64,000 bases of DNA from assembly GCA_037974965.1 (NCBI GenBank), contig JBBPFI010000004.1:1240001-1304000 (forward strand), read 5' to 3'. This document shows, piece after piece, positions 58,325-64,000 of the stretch (within the stretch, counting starts at the first letter, position 1; each line of letters opens with the position of its first letter). The notes under the pieces were generated by a model. It ran no database searches. It was not told the DNA's origin and saw only the letters and a program-made list of their open reading frames with translations. Source of the stretch: Dacryopinax spathularia. Taxonomy: Eukaryota; Basidiomycota; Dacrymycetes; Dacrymycetales; Dacrymycetaceae. A program made the position numbers and the translations under genes.

Positions 58325-59653
58325 TAGAGAAACCCTGAGACGTCATCCTTCCCCTTTGCCTGCGCCAGTTCGGCCGGGTGTGATGAATGAACGCACGAAC
58401 GAATTCATCTCCGGCGAGCGGTCAGGGCCGAGCCGGTTGGGTTTGGGTTGAGTAAGGTTCGATCCGCTGAGGCCATCGTTAGCGTCAGAGTGGTGTAAGA
58501 CCACAGAGGGGTGTGAAGAGGAGGCGTGTCTGAGTTCGATGTGGTCTGTATCGTTACTGTACTCTATCGGGAAGAGGGGAGGCGGGTGTTCACAGCTTTG
58601 CCTTTTGTCCCTTCCTTCCTCTTACATCCTCTTGCGCGAACCACTGCGTATCCATCCCCCTAGCGCCCATTGTCCGCCGCTCATCTGCTCAGGCGTATAG
58701 AGCAGAGTGAAGGAGTGCGAACTATCGCGAAGACTCCCCCTCCTACTTTCCTTCGATAGCACGCCGGCTTGCAGCTCAAGAGGCGACAAGGCGCGGGTCC
58801 TTCATCAGCCTCCCCTTCCTTCGGACGATCCGACCATCAAGAGATTCCCGCGTCTTCCCACGACGGCGTGTGAGCGGTCTGGACACGCCACGAGGCAGGC
58901 AGGTAAGGCTCGTTTCACCCTCAGACCTTCGCTACGTTCTCTGCACTTTCTTTCCTTCCTGGCGCTCTATCCTCCCCTTGGCCTTCGTGTGAGCGGTGTA
59001 TAAGGTGTATTATCTCAAGCTGTGCCAATACGCGTCAGTTGCACTTGATATCTAACAAAGCACATTGGCGTTGGTCGCGATGTTGGATGTTGAGTGGCGC
59101 GATGCGCGGCCGAGGCCGACCCGTCCGCGAACTCTCAACACACAGCCCCGCTTGCCCTATCTCTCCCCTTCCTCACTCGTCCACCGGACAACCTTTGTTC
59201 TCCTGGCCTCAGCTCTGGCCTTACCTCTTCATTCACTGTTGTTGTTCATACCGCCTCTTGGCCTTCGTCGCTCTTATTGTTGCTGTTGCTGTCATCCCTG
59301 TTTGCGCGATGTTGATGATCGTGAACTTGAGCTGATAGCGCTGTGATAGCTTCCCGCTCCGCTCCTTATAAACGCTTCGTACGACGCTCGACTGCACGAC
59401 TGCACGATTTGCACGACTGCTGCACGGTGCGACGCCCGACTCTACGCACTCTACAACGCCGGCAACGCCCCTCACCGACGACCTCATCCCTCCTCCGTTA
59501 CTCGGCACGCCACCGAGTTCCGAGTCCAATCAAGGCAAGCTGAAGCTTATCCAAAGCTGGGACACGCGATCCCCTTCCTCTCCCGATCTTACCACCAATC
59601 ATCAAACCCAAACCATCTCCCTACCCGGCAAACCAGCAAGAAAGAAAGGCAGG

Positions 59654-62362
59654 ATGTCCTTCTCGAGCTCTCCTATACGGGAGCCGGCGCCTGCTATATT
59701 CAGGCATATGCAGCCTTCTTCGCCTACGCACTACGACGAGGACCTCCCCTCCGACGTCGATATCTCCTTCGCGAGCAGTATGAGCATTAGCATGTCCCCC
59801 GCCCCGCCCGAACGGCATCATCATCACTTCCAGCGACCTTCCTATCCTCAACTGCAGACCCAGGAGCAGATGAACGAACCCGTCCGTGCGGCATCCAGGC
59901 CCATGCTGTCCCCGATAATGGATGCGAGTCCGATGGATATCTCCCCTGTGCCTACGCCTTTCCTGCAGGTCCCGAAACGGCCTGCACTGGCGACTATCCA
60001 GCCTGTTACGAGCACCAGAAGGGAGAATATCCCGCCCAAGGACTATTTCGCCCTCCCCGCCCCATCGACAAAGTCAAGACATCAGACGAAATCCAAGAGT
60101 CAGGAAAGCCCGTTCTCCCTCCCTCCTGCGCGCAAGTTCGGCACCGACATCCGGAACATTCCCCGGTCGGAGGACTATGATGATGAACTTAAAGAGGGAA
60201 GCGAGGACCTCAGGTCCAGTAAGGGGAGCAGGACGAGGGGGAGCTTGCCTGCGCATTGGGTGCAGGGCGCTGGGAGCGCGGAGAAGCGGATGGGCGGGCT
60301 GTTCGAGCCTGATGGGTGGGATGTGGTGCGCTCTCTTTCCCCTTGCTGTCATTGCGAGTGCGTGTTGATACGATCCGGGTAGAATCATGGCCTGCCATCG
60401 AGCTCGCCTGCCCGGTGCTCCGATAGGATGGATATCGACAGTTCTTCGCCTGCTGTTCATCAGTCAGCATCAGCAACGAACGACACGTACATGTCACCCC
60501 CTCCGGCAGTGATGACCGCCTCCGCCTCCAACCTGTCCGACCTTTCAGGTCTCTACGAATCCTCCGACCTACCCTCCTCCCCACTCGCCCAGCCCAGGCT
60601 GAAGAAGCCCTCCCCTCCGTCCAAATCCAAGTCCTCCCTACTCCTCGCCGCTCCCTCGTCCGACCTCCCCTCTTCCTCCCCTCCCACCAGCCCGACGGTC
60701 GCGCTCAAATCCCGCAAACTCGATAAATTCGCCACTGCCGGTCCCGGCAGCTTCCATTTCCGCGGCTTGAGCAGCGGGAGCGGCGGCATTCCCTCCCTCT
60801 CCAGTACGAGGGCTCGCGCACATCCGTATGCTCACGCGAGGAGACCGAGCATCAACCCTTCCGCCCCGGATAGGGAGAGGGACGCCCATGGCCGGCCGCT
60901 CCCTGCCCCGCAGAGCGCATTCAGCATCCTCACCCAAGATCCTGAAGGGCTGCGCGCCCCTGGTCCGCCTATGCCAGTCGGTCCCATGCGGCGCGCACTG
61001 TCGATGGCCGCGTCCGCACCGCAAGACGCCTCATCGGACGACATAGACTCGGAATGCGCCAGTCCGCTCATGGCTGCCCAGCGGGCCTACGCAAAGCGTA
61101 CCCACACTCGGCTCGTCACGCGTGCCGACGGCAGCGCGGCTTTTCGCCCGCTTCGGCCAGACGGCGGCGACTCGCAGCCCGTGAGCGCTATCGAGCCCAG
61201 CTCTAGCTCCTCCAACAGCATTAGCAAACGCGAGAGCTGTCCTGTGCAGCCCTCTGCCGGCTTGGGCCTGCCATTCGGCGGGTTCGGGCATAATGAGCAA
61301 GAAGGCAAGATCCTCCCCTGCCACAAGGTCAAAGATGACGGCCTTATGCGTATCACCCCCGATACGCTCGAGGCCGTCCTGAACGGGGACTACGACAGCC
61401 ACCTCGCCGCGCTGCACATCGTCGACTGCCGATTCGACTACGAGTACGCCGGCGGGCATATCGACGGCGCCGTTAACCTCGGCACGACCGACGCCGTCGA
61501 GGACTACTTCCTTCGTGCCGGGTGCGGGCTCGCCCTCCCCAGCCCTAGCCGAAGCGGGGAGATCGAGCAAGGGGAGAAGAAGACGGTCATCATTTTCCAC
61601 TGCGAGTTTAGCGTCAAGCGCGCACCGACTATTGCCAAGTATCTGAGGAGCAGGGATAGGGCGTTGAATGCGCATGTTTATCCGAAAGTACACTTTCCGG
61701 AGATATATGTGCTGCAGGGGGGGTATTATGATTTCTTCAAGCGGTGTCCGGTGCGTCTTTCTCCCTCCCTCTCTTCTCTCTGTCTCTCTCCCTTCCCTCT
61801 CCTCTCTTTCCTTCTTTCGTCCTTCTCTCTTCCGTTCTTGCGTCCGTCTTCCTCCTGGTAACTGGTACTGAAGTGTTTCTACGTTGTTAAGACCCATTGC
61901 GAGCCCAAGGGGTACGTAGCGATGCTCGACCCGCGCCACGCCGGCGCCTGCTCGCCCTCGCTAGGCCAGTTCAGGCAAGGAAGCCGATGGCAGCGCGCCC
62001 GTTCCTACACCTACGGAGACCACACCCTGCAGCGGCCCAAATCCATCACTCAGCCACCCGTTCCCCCGCTCCCGCTCCCACTTCCACTTCCATTCGCCGC
62101 TCCTACTTCTTCCTCTTCCTCTTCGTCAGCCAGCACAGCCGCTGCCGCAGCAGGAGCAGTATCGAAGAAACGCCGTGCTGCGCTCCAGCTTACAAGTGTG
62201 AGGGAAGACCATAGTTCGAGCGAGGACACGTTTGGCACAGTGGGGGAGTCGCCTTGCGCACGGATGATCGCCCCGCCTTGCAGAGGACCACTGTCGGCCG
62301 ATCCGAGCAACCCCAAGAGCTTGGGGAGGAACGTGTTCGAGCGGGCTGTTTCCTTCAGGTAA
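59654..62362 (+). CDS. CDC25: M-phase inducer phosphatase CDC25
   Basis: Dual-specificity phosphatase that activates CDK1 at mitotic entry. A long, disordered Ser/Pro-rich N-terminus (about 520 residues) has many SP/TP sites, as expected of a phospho-regulated CDC25. One intron (about 60325-60381, after EPDGWDV) joins to NHGLPSSSPARCSDRMDID. The rhodanese-like catalytic domain begins RITPDTLEAVLNGDY, then LHIVDCRFDYEYAGGHIDGA and VNLGTTDAVEDYF. The active site is HCEFSVKRAPT (Cys-x5-Arg). It continues YPKVHFPEIYVLQGGYYDFF and, after an intron with an AAG acceptor, THCEPKGYVAMLDPRHA. The C-terminus carries poly-Pro/Leu and Ser/Ala tracts, then GRNVFERAVSFR. Convergent with HSP70. Confidence 0.93.
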
Positions 62363-63525
62363 TAGCCTGCTCTTCTCCCGCACCGTACTCCTGTTTTGTC
62401 CCAGTTTTCTGTCTCTCTCTCTCGCATTTTCAACTGCCCCGATCTATTTATTTTTTCTTGCATTTTTTTTTTCCCTTTGACGATGCACGTGTTGGTGCAT
62501 GCTGGATCTGCGCCAACGCGCTTTCCTGTTTATATCGCCTTGCTTAACTCTGTTTCTTGCTTTCTGCTCGATCTATTCCGCTCTCCTCTACTCGATTTGT
62601 CTCTCCTCCGTCTTCTTCATTTCCAGCATCGTTATCCCTCACTCTGATCTCCCGGCGCCCAAAACGCCCCGCACGCTCTCTTCACTTCACGCTCCTTAAT
62701 CCTCACTCCTTACTCGTCGCTCCTTTCCTGCAATCGCACCGCAACGAACCGCACCGCACCGCACCGTCCGGCATTCCACTTCCGCTCTTACGTTCCAAGA
62801 TATCTGTAACTGTCTTCTCTTCTCTTCTCTTCTCTATGCATGCCTTGCATTTCTTAGCTGTATCTATGTTACGACGCTCTCTTCTCGTTTTGTCCTGCAT
62901 TTCCTCTATCCTCTTGATCGATCAATCTTTTCACGCACTCTCGAACAAAGCCAACCCGACCCGACCCAACCTTCCATATCCTCTTATCACCCGCCCTTCG
63001 CGCTAGAGCTGATATACCCGCACCTTGCCGCGACTCTGGAGATCTAATCTTGCTGGTTATCCTTACGGTAACGGTCACGGCCTTTTCGTATACGTTTTTT
63101 CGTGAGCTGTATCTCCCTTTTCTGGTCGTTGAGTGTGGAGTACTTACGTTAGGGGAATGGATATTGTGGCTTTTTTTTGACTTCGGAAGGATTGTCCTTC
63201 TTCGATGCCGTGTCCTCTGTGCACGGTAAGCAATGCACATGAAAGTCACAAGCAAACGATGCCTGCATTGCTTCTCCTTCTAAAACTTACAAGCAATGTC
63301 AAGTGGATTCATCTCATACGCACTTGACTTATCGGCTGACAAGCAATCCACGGAGTGCACTTCATTATGGAACGGTCAACGCACCAAGAGCAGATTTGCA
63401 CACACGTATTTGATTGTTCATGGCATTCATTTCATTGTTGCGTGCTGCCCAATCTAATCATGAGAGAGAAGAAATGGAAAAACTAAGCTACACAGGTCCC
63501 TATGCTAGGAGTCATTACGATGCAT
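62363..63525. other. Convergent intergenic region CDC25 / HSP70
   Basis: A 1.16-kb gap. The left part holds pyrimidine-rich simple sequence, including an ACCGC run near 62748 and a TCTCT run near 62812. The right part holds the inverted repeats described separately. No coding sequence is recognised. Confidence 0.5.
63228..63350. repeat. Nested inverted and direct repeats downstream of HSP70
   Basis: AAGCAATGCA (63228-63237) pairs with TGCATTGCTT (63264-63273), a perfect 10-bp inverted repeat. GTCAAGTG (63298-63305) pairs with CACTTGAC (63321-63328). The octamer core AAGCAAT also recurs at 63291 and 63341. The cluster is 180-300 bp beyond the HSP70 stop. Confidence 0.75.
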
Positions 63526-64000
63526 TTAGTCGACCTCCTCGACACTCGGCTCATCAGCGGAGAAGCCGCCAGGTGCGCCACCAGCGCCCGCGCCGGGTGC
63601 GCCTGGGAAGCCGCCGCCCGGTGCACCGCCCGCCTGGGCGTACAACCGCTGCATGATCGGGTTGGCGACGGCCTCGAGCTCCTTCTGCCTGCTCTCGTAC
63701 TCGTCCTTCGACGCCTCCTGGGAAGCATCGAGCCACTTGATGGTCTCGTCGACGGCCTCCTGGAGCTTGGCCTTGTCGCCAGCATCGAACTTGTCGGCGA
63801 GCTTGTCGTCGGTGAGCGAGTTCCTCAGGTTGTAAGCGTACGACTCGAGGCCGTTCTTGGCGGTGATACGAGCCGCAGCCTCCTCATCCTCCTGCTTGTA
63901 CTTCTCGGCGTCGCGCACCATCCGCTCGATCTCCTCCTTCGACAGACGGCCCTTGTCGTTGGTGATGGTGATACGGTTCGACTTGCCGGTGGTCTTATCG
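63526..64000 (-). CDS. HSP70: Cytosolic HSP70 (SSA type), C-terminal part only
   Basis: The frame enters from the right edge and encodes the end of the substrate-binding domain and lid: [60 protein letters not shown]. Then comes a Gly/Ala/Pro-rich tail ([18 protein letters not shown]) and the terminal EEVD, here SVEEVD, which binds TPR co-chaperones. EEVD marks the nucleo-cytosolic form rather than the ER or mitochondrial one. No intron lies in the visible 475 bp. Start and ATPase domain are outside the window. Confidence 0.97.
   Translation of the reverse strand, partial: DKTTGKSNRITITNDKGRLSKEEIERMVRDAEKYKQEDEEAAARITAKNGLESYAYNLRNSLTDDKLADKFDAGDKAKLQEAVDETIKWLDASQEASKDEYESRQKELEAVANPIMQRLYAQAGGAPGGGFPGAPGAGAGGAPGGFSADEPSVEEVD

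Larger units (their letters stand above)
57405..59653. other. Long intergenic region upstream of CDC25
   Basis: At 2.25 kb this is the longest gap in the window. The left end holds an 8-bp tandem repeat just after the IAH1-like stop. Around 58275-58324 are CACGTG, an ACGCGT inside an inverted repeat and a CG run. The right third is pyrimidine-rich and probably the CDC25 5' UTR. Short open frames show no family resemblance. Confidence 0.55.

Noticed and set aside
58440-58480. GGTTCGATCC resembling a tRNA T-loop
   Set aside because: No paired acceptor, D or anticodon arms could be built around it.
63215-63360. Interpretation of the HSP70-side repeats as an intact MITE
   Set aside because: The outer ends share only GTGCAC and no target-site duplication is visible, so a mobile element cannot be claimed.

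Overview
This 64-kb window is nuclear DNA of a filamentous basidiomycete, most likely an Agaricomycete. The evidence is dense gene packing, many 45-60 nt GT-AG introns inside almost every gene, and a gene set that mixes conserved eukaryotic housekeeping genes with families I know mainly from mushroom-forming fungi (DUF6533 membrane proteins, SCAP with a WD-repeat tail, CDC25 with the HCEFS motif). Species cannot be read from the sequence. I see no rRNA, tRNA, CRISPR or recognisable transposon. The window is cut at both ends inside genes: CDC27/APC3 on the left and a cytosolic HSP70 on the right.

Layout, left to right. 1-11 kb: CDC27 (minus), then a tandem pair of aromatic-acid-exporter-like (ArAE-2/BRE4-type) membrane proteins on the plus strand. 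11-18 kb: a PRCC-type splicing protein (plus), a divergent histone H2B (minus) and the sterol-sensing SREBP chaperone SCAP (minus). 18-24 kb: CCT-alpha chaperonin subunit and mitochondrial enoyl-CoA hydratase (plus), DPM2 (minus), NSRP1-like splicing regulator (plus). 24-29 kb: a tandem pair of DUF6533 seven-helix-type proteins and a GPI-anchored cupredoxin (plus). 29-41 kb: ATP12 (minus), MSH3 (plus), POL5/MYBBP1A (minus), SPF45/RBM17 (minus). 41-50 kb: an HxxxDG acyltransferase (minus), an SLC35C1-like GDP-fucose transporter (minus) and an O-fucosyltransferase-like enzyme (plus), with two 1.5-kb gene-poor gaps. 50-57 kb: a RsfS-domain mitochondrial protein (minus), SHR3 (plus), SEN34 tRNA-splicing endonuclease subunit (plus), EI24 (minus), IAH1-like SGNH esterase (plus). 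57-64 kb: a 2.2-kb regulatory gap, CDC25 (plus), a structured intergenic segment and HSP70 (minus).

Most gene pairs are divergent with short shared promoters (SCAP/CCT1, DPM2/NSRP1, ATP12/MSH3, RsfS/SHR3, EI24/IAH1). The best candidates for functional linkage are the GDP-fucose transporter next to an O-fucosyltransferase-like enzyme and the two tandem duplications. The most useful regulatory observation is a pair of MluI cell-cycle boxes directly upstream of MSH3. CDS coordinates below run from start codon to stop codon and include introns. Splice sites were placed by hand from reading frame, GT-AG signals and family conservation.
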